This document shows positions 48,535 to 57,861 of a stretch of DNA of 64,000 nt, piece by piece. The stretch is from contig JACCVV010000020.1 in assembly GCA_013697955.1 (NCBI GenBank), positions 124,001-188,000 on the forward strand, written 5' to 3'. The notes under the pieces are model-generated. The model searched no databases. It saw only the letters and a list, made by a program, of their open reading frames with translations, and was not told where the DNA came from. Position 1 is the first letter of the stretch, and every line of letters starts with the position of its first letter. Position numbers and translations under genes: made by a program. The DNA is from Tatlockia sp. (GTDB lineage: Bacteria > Pseudomonadota > Gammaproteobacteria > Legionellales > Legionellaceae).

Positions 48535-49605
48535 TTACTTAGAACCAAGTAACTGATACAAATCACCATTGCTAGATTGTATAGGATAAGAGCAGAAATC
48601 ATGACGATTATGATGAGCTTTTCTCAGCGTCTGAAATCTTAGTCCAATATTATGAGAGGTTTTTAAAAGAGCTGTTTCATTTCCAGGATTATATAAAGCT
48701 AAAACCAAATCTTGCCAGTTCGCTGCCCTCGGGAGCGGTATTCCTTTAGCAATAATTGGGAATTTTGCAACTGGTGGCTTAAGGTTCAAGAACGCATGTA
48801 ATTTCTCAGAAATCATAGCAACTGCCCTATATTTTGCTTCAATACTATGACCGGCTATATGAGGTGTGCAAAGAGTTGCCATATCTACAATTTTTTTATT
48901 AATTGATGGTTCATTTTTAAAAACATCAGCACAATAAATAAGAGATTTTGACTCTTTTAATAAGGCCTCTTCATTTACAATACCGCCACGGGATGAATTG
49001 ATAAGAACCGTACCAGGCTTCAGTTGCTTTAAAAATTTTTCATTCAAAAGATCTTTGCTTGGATAAGGTAAATTATCATGCAAATTAACATGCACGCTTA
49101 TCAAATCACATTCTGAAATTTCCTTAAGTGAGCTGGAGATAAAGTTATTATCGACTTCAGCTTTCAAAGGATCGTTTAAAATGACAGACATTCCTGCAGC
49201 TTTTAAGCGGCTAACCACACGCGAACCGACTTCACCAACACCAATAACTCCAGCCCTAGACCCAGAAAACCCTTTATATTTTTGTAAAAAAGCGAGTGTT
49301 GCTATGACATAATCTGCTACAGCTATTGCATTAGAGCCCTTAGCATCTATCCATTCAATTTTATTGAGCGCTAAATAAAATTTATCTATATGATCAGAAC
49401 CACTGCTTGCTGTAGCAACATAAAGAAGGGTCTGAACATTTTTTAGTAAGTCTTCATTAACTTTTAAATTCGCACGACAAAGCAAAATCTGTTGACCAGC
49501 AAGTTTTGCCGCTAACTCATTAATATCGTTGTACAAGTTCAATTCGAAGGGTTTAGGAAAAGCTTCTAAAAGACCGGGGAGGCTTGCATCAGCAAGAATT
49601 TTCAT
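48535..49605 (-). CDS. pdxB: Erythronate-4-phosphate dehydrogenase
   Basis: PdxB oxidises 4-phosphoerythronate in pyridoxal phosphate synthesis. The 356-residue D-2-hydroxyacid dehydrogenase has the NAD site Gly-Val-Gly-Glu-Val-Gly-Ser-Arg near residue 122, catalytic Arg in Asn-Ser-Ser-Arg-Gly-Gly, Glu in Phe-Lys-Asn-Glu-Pro, and His in Cys-Thr-Pro-His-Ile-Ala-Gly-His-Ser. The His-Ile-Ala-Gly-His-Ser-Ile-Glu form and the C-terminal extension distinguish PdxB from other members. It is followed upstream on the same strand by an M50 protease gene, 11 bases away. Confidence 0.92.
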   Translation of the reverse strand: MKILADASLPGLLEAFPKPFELNLYNDINELAAKLAGQQILLCRANLKVNEDLLKNVQTLLYVATASSGSDHIDKFYLALNKIEWIDAKGSNAIAVADYVIATLAFLQKYKGFSGSRAGVIGVGEVGSRVVSRLKAAGMSVILNDPLKAEVDNNFISSSLKEISECDLISVHVNLHDNLPYPSKDLLNEKFLKQLKPGTVLINSSRGGIVNEEALLKESKSLIYCADVFKNEPSINKKIVDMATLCTPHIAGHSIEAKYRAVAMISEKLHAFLNLKPPVAKFPIIAKGIPLPRAANWQDLVLALYNPGNETALLKTSHNIGLRFQTLRKAHHNRHDFCSYPIQSSNGDLYQLLGSK

Positions 49606-49616
49606 AACATCAACTC

Positions 49617-50276
49617 TTATAAATTAAAAAGTGAATAAAGTCCTTTTAAAGACCAACCAATGGGCGGACGAATCAGCCAGCCGATGATGCCAGTAAAAAT
49701 CAGGATTAAGAGAATAAAAATGCCGTATGGTTCGCTTTTTTGATATTGCAAGGACTGCCTTGGTGGTAAAAGACTGGAAAGAATACGACCGCCATCGAGC
49801 GGTAGAATAGGAATCAAATTAAGATAAGCAAGTAAGAGATTTATAATGATACCCGCTTGACCTGATAACATAAGAAATAGAGCAAAATTAGAAGTGGCTG
49901 GATTTAGCATCGAACCTGACTTTAAGCATATTGCCCACAGAAAAGCCATTATAAGATTTGATAAAGGACCTGCTCCCGTTGCAAGAGCTAAATCCCGCCT
50001 TGGTTTTCGAAATAAATTAGCATTTATAGGAACTGGCTTTGCCCAACCAAAGACGAAAGAGAATTGGCTTAATATAAGAACAAAGAGCGGTACAAGTATT
50101 GTTCCCACCAGATCAATATGTTTTAGCGGATTAAAACTTAAACGACCAAGCATCTTGGCTGTGGTATCGCCAAGACGGTTCGCAACAAAGGCATGTGCAG
50201 CTTCATGTACAGTAATAGCGAAAAGGACAGGAAGAATCCAAATTGCAATTTTTTGGACAATAGATAGTTCAAGCAT
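49617..50276 (-). CDS. Site-2 protease family (M50) membrane metalloprotease
   Basis: A 219-residue polytopic protein with zinc motif His-Glu-Ala-Ala-His-Ala near residue 24 in the first helix, and the second ligand in Asn-Leu-Ile-Pro-Ile-Leu-Pro-Leu-Asp-Gly-Gly-Arg near 156. It lacks PDZ domains, so it is the small YwhC/Rv-like type rather than RseP. Such proteases cut membrane-bound substrates; the substrate here is unknown. Confidence 0.9.
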   Translation of the reverse strand: MLELSIVQKIAIWILPVLFAITVHEAAHAFVANRLGDTTAKMLGRLSFNPLKHIDLVGTILVPLFVLILSQFSFVFGWAKPVPINANLFRKPRRDLALATGAGPLSNLIMAFLWAICLKSGSMLNPATSNFALFLMLSGQAGIIINLLLAYLNLIPILPLDGGRILSSLLPPRQSLQYQKSEPYGIFILLILIFTGIIGWLIRPPIGWSLKGLYSLFNL

Positions 50277-50426
50277 GGAGTAGGCGGGTTGAGAAGAGAG
50301 CGGTCATTTTAGCGGATTGTAATAGCCATACTCAAGTGCCAAAAGAATTCCTTAGTAGAATTAAATCATATAGTTTTATATACTCACGCGTTTTCCGGAT
50401 TAGAAAATCCCTCTTAGGCGACTCTA

Positions 50427-52055
50427 TTGCGTTATTTGAATAATTATTTACTCCTGAGTCTATTTTCTTTGATGATTTTTATGTCAGGAATAGCTGTTCT
50501 TCCAGTAATTGATAGAGATGAAGCGCATTTTGCACAGGCAAGCCGGCAAATGGTGCAAACTGGAAATTATTTCCAAATCCGTTTTCAAGAAAAAACACGC
50601 TTTCAAAAACCTCCTGGCATTAATTGGTTACAAGCAGCTTCTGTAAAATTATTTTCAAATGCTGAGGCAAGTGCTATTTGGCCTTATCGAATCCCCTCAG
50701 TTTTAGCTGCTTTAATATCCATATTGCTAACCTATTTTTTAGCAAGGAAGTTTGACAATGCAAAAACAGCCAGGCTCTCTGCTGCCTTACTTGCTTCAAC
50801 TTTATTACTAGTTGTCGAAACGCATATGGCTGTTATAGATGCATCCTTATTAACAACTGTTTTACTTATGCAAATTGCTCTATGGATAATCTATCGAAAT
50901 GCCTTTGAAAAAGTACAAACACATTGGATATGGCCCTTATGTTTTTGGTTAGCAATGTCCCTCGGCTTCGTATTGAAAGGTGTGACTCCTTTAGTGGGTT
51001 TTCTAACCATAGTTGCACTTTGTTTATTAGAGAAACGAATTAATTGGCTGCGAAGGTTGCATGTTTTCAGTGGATTAGCCTTATTTATTTTGCTCAATCT
51101 AGCCTGGATTTTAATGGTTAATGATGCTGAAAATTCCAATTATCTGATGCAAATGATCCACAAAGATTTAATTCCCAAACTACATGGTGGCCATGAATCT
51201 CACGGTAAACCGCCCTTATTTCATCTTCTGATACTGGCAGTGACTTTCTGGCCTGCATCCTTGTTTTTCTGGCAGGGTGCACGTTATGCAATAGAAAAAC
51301 GCCATGAAAAAGAAGTTAAATTTTTATTAGCCTGGATTTTACCAACCTGGTTTTTCTTTGAATTTATGCCTACTAAATTACCGCAATATGTTCTACCTAC
51401 TTTTCCTGCTATTGCTCTTTTATGTGCGATGGGAATATCTAAGTTTACCGAAGCAGAATTACCGTCGAAATTATTACGGTTTTTACAAGTTCTGTGGAGT
51501 TTAATTTCTATTGGTTTAGCTTTGAGTCTTCTGAGCCTGCCTTATTTACTTATGCACCGATGGTCTATGGTTGCGCTGATTATTTCTGTTTTAATAACTG
51601 GATTGAGCTTAGTAGCTGTCTATTTTTCCTGGAAGGGAGCTTACCAACGTGCCAGCTTAACCATTGGATTGATGGCTTTTATCAGTTATCCCCTGATATT
51701 TTCTAGCCTTCTGCCACAGTTAAAACCGCTTTGGTTAACGAAAGATGCTGCTAAATTAGTAGATAAGTCATTAATATCCGTAGATAAACCCTTGTTGGTA
51801 GTCGGTTTTGAAGAGCCTTCCCTGGTTTTCAATCTGGACACTAAAACGGTCAAATTTTCAAATCCTGACACGGCAGGTCAGCTCATACAGGATGATTCTT
51901 CTCGGCTTGCCTTAGTAGAAGAGAAAGCCTTGCAAAATTGGCAGCAAAAAGGGAAGAACTTGTCCATAGTAGGAAGTTTAAAGGGCTTTGATTACAGCAA
52001 AGGATCGTGGCTAACCCTTTTGCTTGTTAAACAAAATACATCTGGAGATAGCTAG
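50427..52055 (+). CDS. ArnT-like/PMT family glycosyltransferase
   Basis: A 542-residue GT83-type membrane protein with about 12 helices. The catalytic-loop signature near the N-terminus is clear: Asp-Arg-Asp-Glu-Ala-His-Phe-Ala-Gln-Ala-Ser-Arg-Gln-Met, then Phe-Gln-Lys-Pro-Pro-Gly-Ile-Asn-Trp. The family moves a sugar from undecaprenyl phosphate to lipid A in the periplasm (ArnT, FlmK). The only start giving a full first helix is TTG at 50427, with weak AGG upstream. PAP2, GT2 and LAB_N genes follow closely, which supports a lipid A or similar envelope target. arnA, arnB and arnD are not present. Confidence 0.85.
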   Translation: MRYLNNYLLLSLFSLMIFMSGIAVLPVIDRDEAHFAQASRQMVQTGNYFQIRFQEKTRFQKPPGINWLQAASVKLFSNAEASAIWPYRIPSVLAALISILLTYFLARKFDNAKTARLSAALLASTLLLVVETHMAVIDASLLTTVLLMQIALWIIYRNAFEKVQTHWIWPLCFWLAMSLGFVLKGVTPLVGFLTIVALCLLEKRINWLRRLHVFSGLALFILLNLAWILMVNDAENSNYLMQMIHKDLIPKLHGGHESHGKPPLFHLLILAVTFWPASLFFWQGARYAIEKRHEKEVKFLLAWILPTWFFFEFMPTKLPQYVLPTFPAIALLCAMGISKFTEAELPSKLLRFLQVLWSLISIGLALSLLSLPYLLMHRWSMVALIISVLITGLSLVAVYFSWKGAYQRASLTIGLMAFISYPLIFSSLLPQLKPLWLTKDAAKLVDKSLISVDKPLLVVGFEEPSLVFNLDTKTVKFSNPDTAGQLIQDDSSRLALVEEKALQNWQQKGKNLSIVGSLKGFDYSKGSWLTLLLVKQNTSGDS

Positions 52056-52056
52056 C

Positions 52057-52719
52057 ATGCAGCCCTTTGACCGCTTATTTTCAATATTGACAAAACCACT
52101 TGTCATTGTGCTCTATATGGCATTGGTAATTTGTTCTATGTTCTATTTTGATATACCCGTTGCTACCTATTTTTATAACGCGGATTTGCGCAGTAATTTT
52201 ATTTTTTTAAATTACCTAACAAAGATTGGATTGGGAGGCATCTATTTCCCTCTTTTTTTTGGTCTTGCACTTTTTTTTCGTTTCATACGTAAAGATCCAG
52301 TTTGGGAAGCTCGATTCTGGTTTTTATTTCTCTGCCTGGCTATCCCTGCAATCATCTCATTATTTCTTAAAATAAATCTAGGGCGTGCGCGACCAGCCTT
52401 ATTACTTCAAGACAATGCTCATCTATATGGTTTTTTTGGCTTTAAAACCAGACCTTTATTTTGGTCTTTCCCCTCAGGTCATGTGACGACAATAATGAGC
52501 GTGGTTCTTGGCTTAGGTATTCTATTACCTAGATACTTCTATGCATTAATTTTGCTTGGACTTGCCGTGGGACTTTCGCGCGTACTTCTTACTCACCATT
52601 ACTTAAGCGATGTGCTTTTCACAAGCTATTTATTGGTAATTGAAATCGGTTTACTACTAGCTGTTTTAAAAAGAAAATCTTGGCTAACACCTGCATGGAA
52701 ACCTATGTATAATAATTAA
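52057..52719 (+). CDS. PAP2 family membrane phosphatase
   Basis: A 220-residue protein with about six helices and all three PAP2 motifs: Lys-Ile-Asn-Leu-Gly-Arg-Ala-Arg-Pro, Phe-Pro-Ser-Gly-His-Val-Thr, and Ser-Arg-Val-Leu-Leu-Thr-His-His-Tyr-Leu-Ser-Asp. PAP2 enzymes dephosphorylate undecaprenyl pyrophosphate or, as LpxE/LpxF, lipid A. The ATG at 52057 follows GGAGA; an in-frame TTG-type extension to 52024 overlaps the previous gene and is less likely. Operon context favours an envelope-lipid substrate. Confidence 0.88.
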   Translation: MQPFDRLFSILTKPLVIVLYMALVICSMFYFDIPVATYFYNADLRSNFIFLNYLTKIGLGGIYFPLFFGLALFFRFIRKDPVWEARFWFLFLCLAIPAIISLFLKINLGRARPALLLQDNAHLYGFFGFKTRPLFWSFPSGHVTTIMSVVLGLGILLPRYFYALILLGLAVGLSRVLLTHHYLSDVLFTSYLLVIEIGLLLAVLKRKSWLTPAWKPMYNN

Positions 52720-52742
52720 TTTTTGTGAACAGGATAATATTT

Positions 52743-53471
52743 ATGCATTCTGATAATCCAGTTGACTTGTCTATTGTAATTCCGGTTTACAATGAAGTGG
52801 ATAATATTGAAACCTTATATCTCGAAATCGTTGATGCACTGCCTGTTGAACGTTTTCAATATGAAGTAATATTTGTTGATGACGGAAGTATAGATGGCAC
52901 ACAAGAGCGTTTAAAGAATCTTTCAATAATTCACCCCAATTTACGTGTGCTTTATCATAAAAAAAATTATGGGCAAAGTGCTGCTTTACTTAGTGGGGCA
53001 AAATTAGCTCGGTATTCAATGTTAGTTACACTTGATGGCGATGGTCAGAATGATCCAGCTGATATTCCCCGATTATTTGAGCAGTTAGATGATACAAAAA
53101 CAGTTGTTTTAGGAAACCGAAAAAAAAGGGATGACAATGGCTTGCGCAAATTTTCTTCGCGAGTGGGAAACAATATAAGACGCTCGCTCCTTAAGGATGA
53201 ATGCCCTGATACTGGCTGCAGTTTAAAATTGTTTCCCAAAGACGCTTTTCTGGCACTGCCTCATTTCAATCATTTACATCGTTTTTTACCAGCCTTATTC
53301 AAACGAGCCGGATATAAGTTGGTAAATTTACCTGTAAATCATCGTCCACGTTGGCATGGCGTTTCTAAGTATGGAGTCATGAATCGTTTATTTGTGGGAA
53401 TTCATGATTTAATCGGTGTTCGCTGGTTGTTGAAACGTCCTTGTGCGCCGGAGGTATCGACTTATGAATAA
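52743..53471 (+). CDS. GT2 glycosyltransferase, polyprenyl-phosphate type
   Basis: A 242-residue protein of the DPM/ArnC group. It has Val-Ile-Pro-Val-Tyr-Asn-Glu at the N-terminus, Val-Asp-Asp-Gly-Ser near residue 46, Lys-Asn-Tyr-Gly-Gln-Ser-Ala-Ala, and the catalytic Leu-Asp-Gly-Asp-Gly-Gln-Asn-Asp-Pro. It should charge undecaprenyl phosphate with a sugar. Unlike ArnC it has no C-terminal membrane helices. The ATG at 52743 follows AGGA; a GTG at 52725 is possible. It overlaps the LAB_N gene by 8 bases, suggesting a working pair. Confidence 0.88.
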   Translation: MHSDNPVDLSIVIPVYNEVDNIETLYLEIVDALPVERFQYEVIFVDDGSIDGTQERLKNLSIIHPNLRVLYHKKNYGQSAALLSGAKLARYSMLVTLDGDGQNDPADIPRLFEQLDDTKTVVLGNRKKRDDNGLRKFSSRVGNNIRRSLLKDECPDTGCSLKLFPKDAFLALPHFNHLHRFLPALFKRAGYKLVNLPVNHRPRWHGVSKYGVMNRLFVGIHDLIGVRWLLKRPCAPEVSTYE

Positions 53472-53754
53472 TTCCGTTATTTGGTTAGTAATTGGCCTGG
53501 TTGGTCAGGGTATTTTTTCTGCCCGATTTATTGTGCAGTGGCTTGTGAGTGAAAGGGAAAAAAAATCGATCATTCCAGTCGCCTTTTGGTACCTCAGTTT
53601 GTTCGGCGGAATCACTTTACTTTTCTATTCGATTTATAAACGTGATCCAGTTTTTATTCTAGGGCAATCAACAGGTGTCTTCATTTATGCACGAAATCTT
53701 TACCTTATTCATAGAGAGAGAAGCTCTCGTCTAGGGAAATTGAAACGAGTCTAG
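53464..53754 (+). CDS. LAB_N domain membrane protein
   Basis: A 97-residue protein with three hydrophobic helices. It has the lipid-A-disaccharide synthase N-terminal domain signature: Gly-Gln-Gly-Ile-Phe-Ser-Ala-Arg-Phe-Ile-Val-Gln-Trp near residue 17, Ser-Glu-Arg-Glu-Lys-Lys-Ser, Pro-Val-Ala-Phe-Trp-Tyr, and a late Gly-Gln-Ser-Thr-Gly-Val-Phe-Ile-Tyr-Ala-Arg-Asn. Stand-alone LAB_N proteins are often paired with GT2 enzymes and may help flip or present the lipid-linked sugar; this is not established. Confidence 0.88.
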   Translation: MNNSVIWLVIGLVGQGIFSARFIVQWLVSEREKKSIIPVAFWYLSLFGGITLLFYSIYKRDPVFILGQSTGVFIYARNLYLIHRERSSRLGKLKRV

Positions 53755-53793
53755 TTCAATCACTTCTTCACTATAATTCTATTTTGAGATCTT

Positions 53794-55134
53794 ATGATTA
53801 TTGCTGTATATGGCGCAGGTTATGTCGGTTTAGTATCTGCAGCTTGTCTGGCCAAATTGGGTCATTACGTGATCTGTGCTGATATTAATGACCAACGCAT
53901 TGCTTCGCTTTTAGAAGGGGAATGCCCCATTTATGAAAAAGATCTGCCCGAACTTTTGCAAGAACAACTTGCTAGCGGCAGACTTATTTTTACTACTGAT
54001 CTAACCTTAGCCATCAAAGAGGCTAATGTTCATATAATTGCAACAGGCACGCCAAGCCTCCCGGACGGTGAAGCTGATTTATCGCAAGTATTCGCTGTGG
54101 CTTCAAAAATAGTTCATGAGGCAGAAGGAGATTGTATTTTAGTAACCAAATCAACTGTCCCTGTGGGTACTGGTGATGCAATTCAGGCACAGATTAATGC
54201 TGAATTGTTAAATAGTGGTAAGACTTTTAGCATTAGTGTTGCTTCAAACCCTGAATTTTTAAGAGAAGGTACGGCAGTTGATGATTTTTTAAATTCCGAT
54301 CGTGTGATTATTGGTGGAGACGAAAAGGGATTAAAAATTCTTGAGTCTGTTTATAAACCAATAAGTGAGCGAAATATCCCTGTTTTAAAAATGAGTCTTC
54401 GCTCGGCTGAACTTACCAAATATTCAGCAAATGCGATGTTAGCTTGTAAGATCAGTTTTATGAATCAAATTAGTCAGCTTGCAGAGGAGCTTGATGCAAA
54501 TATTGATGAAATACGTGAAGGCATTGCGTTGGACCATCGTATTGGTCCCCATTTTTTACAAGCAGGGATTGGCTATGGCGGCTCCTGTTTTCCGAAAGAT
54601 GTAAGAGCCTTAATTCAGATTGCTAAATCAGTTAAGGTAAATATAGGATTACTTGATGCAATTGAGGAAATTAATTCTCTGCAAAAGAATTGGGTAGTCG
54701 AACAAATAAGAAAACATTTTTCAAATAAATTAGCAGGATTGACTATCGGAATTTGGGGTTTGGCTTTTAAGCCAGGTACAGATGATATGCGCGAAGCGAG
54801 TAGCCTTGTTGCTATTAAAGATTTATTAAAAGAGGGTGTGATACTGCGTGTTTTTGACCCGGTAGCAATCCCGGTAACTCAGCAATTGCTGGCGGATAGT
54901 TTCGAAGTAACTTACTGTAAGTCCGAAGAAGAGGTCTTTTCTACAAAATTGGATGCTTTGATTATTGCCACTGAATGGGCACAATTTAAGAATTTTGAAC
55001 TATGTCTTTTAAAAAATCTCTTAAAGGGCGCGCCCCTTTTTGATGGTCGAAATTGTTTTGAGTTAAGGGCAGTAAATGCCGCTCAGCTTCCCTATTATTA
55101 TTCCGTAGGCCGTCCTGCCATCAAAAGGATATGA
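53794..55134 (+). CDS. ugd: UDP-glucose 6-dehydrogenase
   Basis: Ugd oxidises UDP-glucose twice to UDP-glucuronate, precursor of UDP-Ara4N and acidic polysaccharides. The 446-residue protein has Tyr-Gly-Ala-Gly-Tyr-Val-Gly-Leu-Val near the N-terminus, Lys-Ser-Thr-Val-Pro-Val-Gly-Thr-Gly, Asn-Pro-Glu-Phe-Leu-Arg-Glu-Gly, and the catalytic Cys in Gly-Tyr-Gly-Gly-Ser-Cys-Phe-Pro-Lys-Asp near residue 265. It stands between the lipid-modification genes and galU, its substrate source. Confidence 0.96.
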   Translation: MIIAVYGAGYVGLVSAACLAKLGHYVICADINDQRIASLLEGECPIYEKDLPELLQEQLASGRLIFTTDLTLAIKEANVHIIATGTPSLPDGEADLSQVFAVASKIVHEAEGDCILVTKSTVPVGTGDAIQAQINAELLNSGKTFSISVASNPEFLREGTAVDDFLNSDRVIIGGDEKGLKILESVYKPISERNIPVLKMSLRSAELTKYSANAMLACKISFMNQISQLAEELDANIDEIREGIALDHRIGPHFLQAGIGYGGSCFPKDVRALIQIAKSVKVNIGLLDAIEEINSLQKNWVVEQIRKHFSNKLAGLTIGIWGLAFKPGTDDMREASSLVAIKDLLKEGVILRVFDPVAIPVTQQLLADSFEVTYCKSEEEVFSTKLDALIIATEWAQFKNFELCLLKNLLKGAPLFDGRNCFELRAVNAAQLPYYYSVGRPAIKRI

Positions 55135-55162
55135 GCTTATGTGCTTAGGAGTGTGATTGACA

Positions 55163-56074
55163 ATGCCAGTGAAAAAAGCGGTTTTCCCTGTAGCAGGTTT
55201 GGGTTCACGTTTCCTGCCAGCAACGAAGGCAAATCCCAAAGAGATGCTGCCAATAGTCGATAAACCCCTTATTCAATATGCGGTTGAAGAAGCTGTCCGC
55301 GCCGGCATCACTCATATGATCTTCATCACTAGTTCCAGCAAACGGGCGATAGAAGATCATTTTGATAATCATTTTGAGTTGGAAGCCAGGTTGCAAGAAC
55401 ATGGTAAAGAACGTTTGCTCGAAGTTGTAAAATCGGTTTCTCCTCCAGGCATTCAATTTACTTATGTTCGTCAGAATCAACCCTTAGGTTTAGGACATGC
55501 GGTTCTTTGTGCCGAGCACGTAGTAGGTGAAGAGCCTTTCGCGGTTTTGCTGGCAGATGATTTAATTGACGATACAAAAATTCCCTGCCTCTCGGCAATG
55601 ACTAATCAATTTGGAAAAGACGGCAACTCTCTTTTGGCAGTCCAGCCTGTTCCCTGGGAAGAGGTTAATCAATATGGCATAGTGCGAGTGCTGGATTCTT
55701 TAAAAAATTATTCAGCTATTCAGGACATTATTGAAAAACCAAAACGCGATTTGGCCCCTTCTAATCTTGCAGCTGTGGGCCGCTATGTGTTCACACCAGC
55801 CATTTTTAACTGTTTAAAAAGAACAATTCCCGATCAACGTGGCGAAATTCAGTTAACTGATGCGATTCAACATTTATTAAAGGAGCAAAATGTTCAAGCT
55901 TATCAATTCCATGGCAAACGCTACGATTGCGGATCAAAATTAGGTTATTTGGAAGCAACAGTAGAATTCGGAATGTGTCACGCTGAAATTGGTTTAGCTT
56001 TTAGGAAATACTTGCAGGATCTAACGGCAAAAGGCTTTAAGGGAAAATCGATGGAGCCAACAAGGCTTACTTGA
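55163..56074 (+). CDS. galU: UTP-glucose-1-phosphate uridylyltransferase
   Basis: GalU makes UDP-glucose. The roughly 303-residue protein has Pro-Val-Ala-Gly-Leu-Gly-Ser-Arg-Phe-Leu-Pro-Ala-Thr-Lys at its N-terminus, Lys-Glu-Met-Leu-Pro-Ile-Val-Asp-Lys-Pro, Leu-Gly-Leu-Gly-His-Ala-Val, and Glu-Lys-Pro in the second half. AGGAG lies 5 bases before a TTG at 55157 and 11 bases before the ATG at 55163, so either start is possible; the product changes by two residues. Confidence 0.95.
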   Translation: MPVKKAVFPVAGLGSRFLPATKANPKEMLPIVDKPLIQYAVEEAVRAGITHMIFITSSSKRAIEDHFDNHFELEARLQEHGKERLLEVVKSVSPPGIQFTYVRQNQPLGLGHAVLCAEHVVGEEPFAVLLADDLIDDTKIPCLSAMTNQFGKDGNSLLAVQPVPWEEVNQYGIVRVLDSLKNYSAIQDIIEKPKRDLAPSNLAAVGRYVFTPAIFNCLKRTIPDQRGEIQLTDAIQHLLKEQNVQAYQFHGKRYDCGSKLGYLEATVEFGMCHAEIGLAFRKYLQDLTAKGFKGKSMEPTRLT

Positions 56075-56129
56075 ATTAATACCACTATCTCTGGCAATAT
56101 GCTGGCATACTCAAATTTTGTGAGGGACT

Positions 56130-56879
56130 ATGAAAATTCTGGTTGCAGTGAAGCGCGTGATTGATCCTTATGTCAAAATTCGTATAAGAGCTGATGAAAA
56201 GGGCGTAGAAAAACAAAATATTAAAATGTCGATGAATCCTTTCGATGAGATTGCGATGGAACAAGCAATCCGCTTGCTTGAATCAAAGGTTGCAACAGAA
56301 ATCATAGCAGTAACTATCGGCTCAGAAGCAAGTCAGGAAACCTTAAGATCAGCGCTTGCTTTAGGTGCTAATCGAGCCATTCTGGTACGTACGGATAAAG
56401 AACTTTGTAGTCTGAATATCGCAAAAATTTTGCATAAAATTGTTGAAGAAGAAAAACCGGATATAGTATTGATGGGTAAGCAGGCTATTGATGGCGATAA
56501 TAATCAAACCCCCCAGATGCTGGCAGCCTTACTAAATTGGCCGCAAGCAACCTTTGTATCAGGCCTTATAATCAATAACAATACACTTGATGCCGTGCGT
56601 GAAATTGATGGCGGTCTTGAAACCTTAGGCTTAAATTTACCCGCGGTAATCTCAGTTGATTTGCGTTTAAATGAACCCCGTTATGCCAGTCTACCTAATA
56701 TCATGAAAGCAAAGTCCAAACCCCTGAACGTGATTCCTCTTGAAACGCTTCACCTCGATCTTAAAGATCACATTGAATCCTTAAGTGTCAAGGCACCAAC
56801 TAGCAGAAGCGGTGGTGTAAAATTAGATTCAGTTGAAGAACTAATTAATAAACTTAAAAATGAAGCCAAAGTGCTTTAA
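56130..56879 (+). CDS. etfB: Electron transfer flavoprotein beta subunit
   Basis: EtfAB carries electrons from acyl-CoA and other dehydrogenases to the quinone pool. The 249-residue beta subunit begins Met-Lys-Ile-Leu-Val-Ala-Val-Lys-Arg-Val-Ile-Asp. It has the segment Asn-Pro-Phe-Asp-Glu-Ile-Ala-Met-Glu and the AMP-site Gly-Lys-Gln-Ala-Ile-Asp-Gly-Asp near residue 118. The C-terminal arm wraps the alpha subunit. etfA starts 14 bases later. Confidence 0.96.
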   Translation: MKILVAVKRVIDPYVKIRIRADEKGVEKQNIKMSMNPFDEIAMEQAIRLLESKVATEIIAVTIGSEASQETLRSALALGANRAILVRTDKELCSLNIAKILHKIVEEEKPDIVLMGKQAIDGDNNQTPQMLAALLNWPQATFVSGLIINNNTLDAVREIDGGLETLGLNLPAVISVDLRLNEPRYASLPNIMKAKSKPLNVIPLETLHLDLKDHIESLSVKAPTSRSGGVKLDSVEELINKLKNEAKVL

Positions 56880-56893
56880 CAGGGAGAAAAGTT

Positions 56894-57829
56894 ATGAGCA
56901 CTTTAGTAATCGTTGAACATAATAATAAAATAATGAACCCTTCAACCCGTAATATTTTGACAGCCGCTTTACAATTGGATGAAAAACCGATTTTATTGGT
57001 CGTCGGACATGAATGCGCAAGCGTTGCAGAAGAAGCTGCCGCCCTCGCTGGGGTACATGCAGTCTGGTTAGTCGATGATAGCTGCTATTCCCATCAGTTA
57101 GCAGAAAATCTGAGTCAATTAATAGTAGCAATGGTCTCCTCATTCTCAGCAATATTGGCACCCGCTTCTACTTTCGGTAAAAATTTATTACCACGAGTTG
57201 CTGCTTTATTAGATGTTGCCCAGATTTCTGATGTAAGTCGAATTATTAATTCAAATACCTTTGAGCATCCTATTTATGCCGGTAATGCGATAGAGACACT
57301 GCGTTCGCTTGATAATATTAAGGTGTTAACGATTCGCTCCACTGCTTTTGAAGCTATTCAAGCTGAGCAGATTCCTTGTTCGATTGATCAAATTGACAAA
57401 GTTTTCGAAGAAGCTAATACCCGTTTTATCAAGCAGGAATTGAATCCTTCTGAACGCCCGGAATTAGGGGGCGCAAAAATTATAGTTTCCGGCGGTCGAG
57501 GCTTGCAGAATGCAGAAAAATTTAAATTAATCGAAGAACTTGCAGATGTGCTTGGCGCAGCGGTTGGCGCATCGAGAGCCGCTGTTGATGCAGGCTTTGT
57601 GCCTAATGATTATCAAGTCGGACAAACTGGAAAAATAGTGGCACCGACTCTGTATATCGCCGTGGGTATTTCAGGAGCCATTCAACATCTTGCAGGTATG
57701 AAAGATTCCAAAATTATTGTGGCCATAAACAAAGATGCTGATGCTCCCATTTTTCAAATTGCTGATTATGGTTTGGTTGGCGATCTGTTTGAAATAGTTC
57801 CAAAGTTAATTGAGCAACTGAAACATTAA
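56894..57829 (+). CDS. etfA: Electron transfer flavoprotein alpha subunit
   Basis: The 311-residue alpha subunit has an N-terminal Rossmann-like half and a C-terminal FAD-binding half. The latter has Ile-Val-Ser-Gly-Gly-Arg-Gly near residue 197, [10 protein letters not shown], Gln-Val-Gly-Gln-Thr-Gly-Lys, and [10 protein letters not shown]. AGGGAGA precedes the ATG. No ETF-quinone oxidoreductase gene is in view. Confidence 0.96.
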   Translation: MSTLVIVEHNNKIMNPSTRNILTAALQLDEKPILLVVGHECASVAEEAAALAGVHAVWLVDDSCYSHQLAENLSQLIVAMVSSFSAILAPASTFGKNLLPRVAALLDVAQISDVSRIINSNTFEHPIYAGNAIETLRSLDNIKVLTIRSTAFEAIQAEQIPCSIDQIDKVFEEANTRFIKQELNPSERPELGGAKIIVSGGRGLQNAEKFKLIEELADVLGAAVGASRAAVDAGFVPNDYQVGQTGKIVAPTLYIAVGISGAIQHLAGMKDSKIIVAINKDADAPIFQIADYGLVGDLFEIVPKLIEQLKH

Positions 57830-57861
57830 ACCTATCAATATTGATAATAAGGAAACAATTT

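Noticed and set aside
49894-50283. Plus-strand frame of 129 codons antisense to the M50 protease gene
   Set aside because: Shadow of the conserved protease frame carrying the HExxH and DGG motifs on the minus strand.
50340-50426. PmrA-like box before the ArnT-like gene
   Set aside because: Only one poor TTAAA half-site and a TATACT are visible; no tandem 11-bp repeat as seen in the three effector-type genes.
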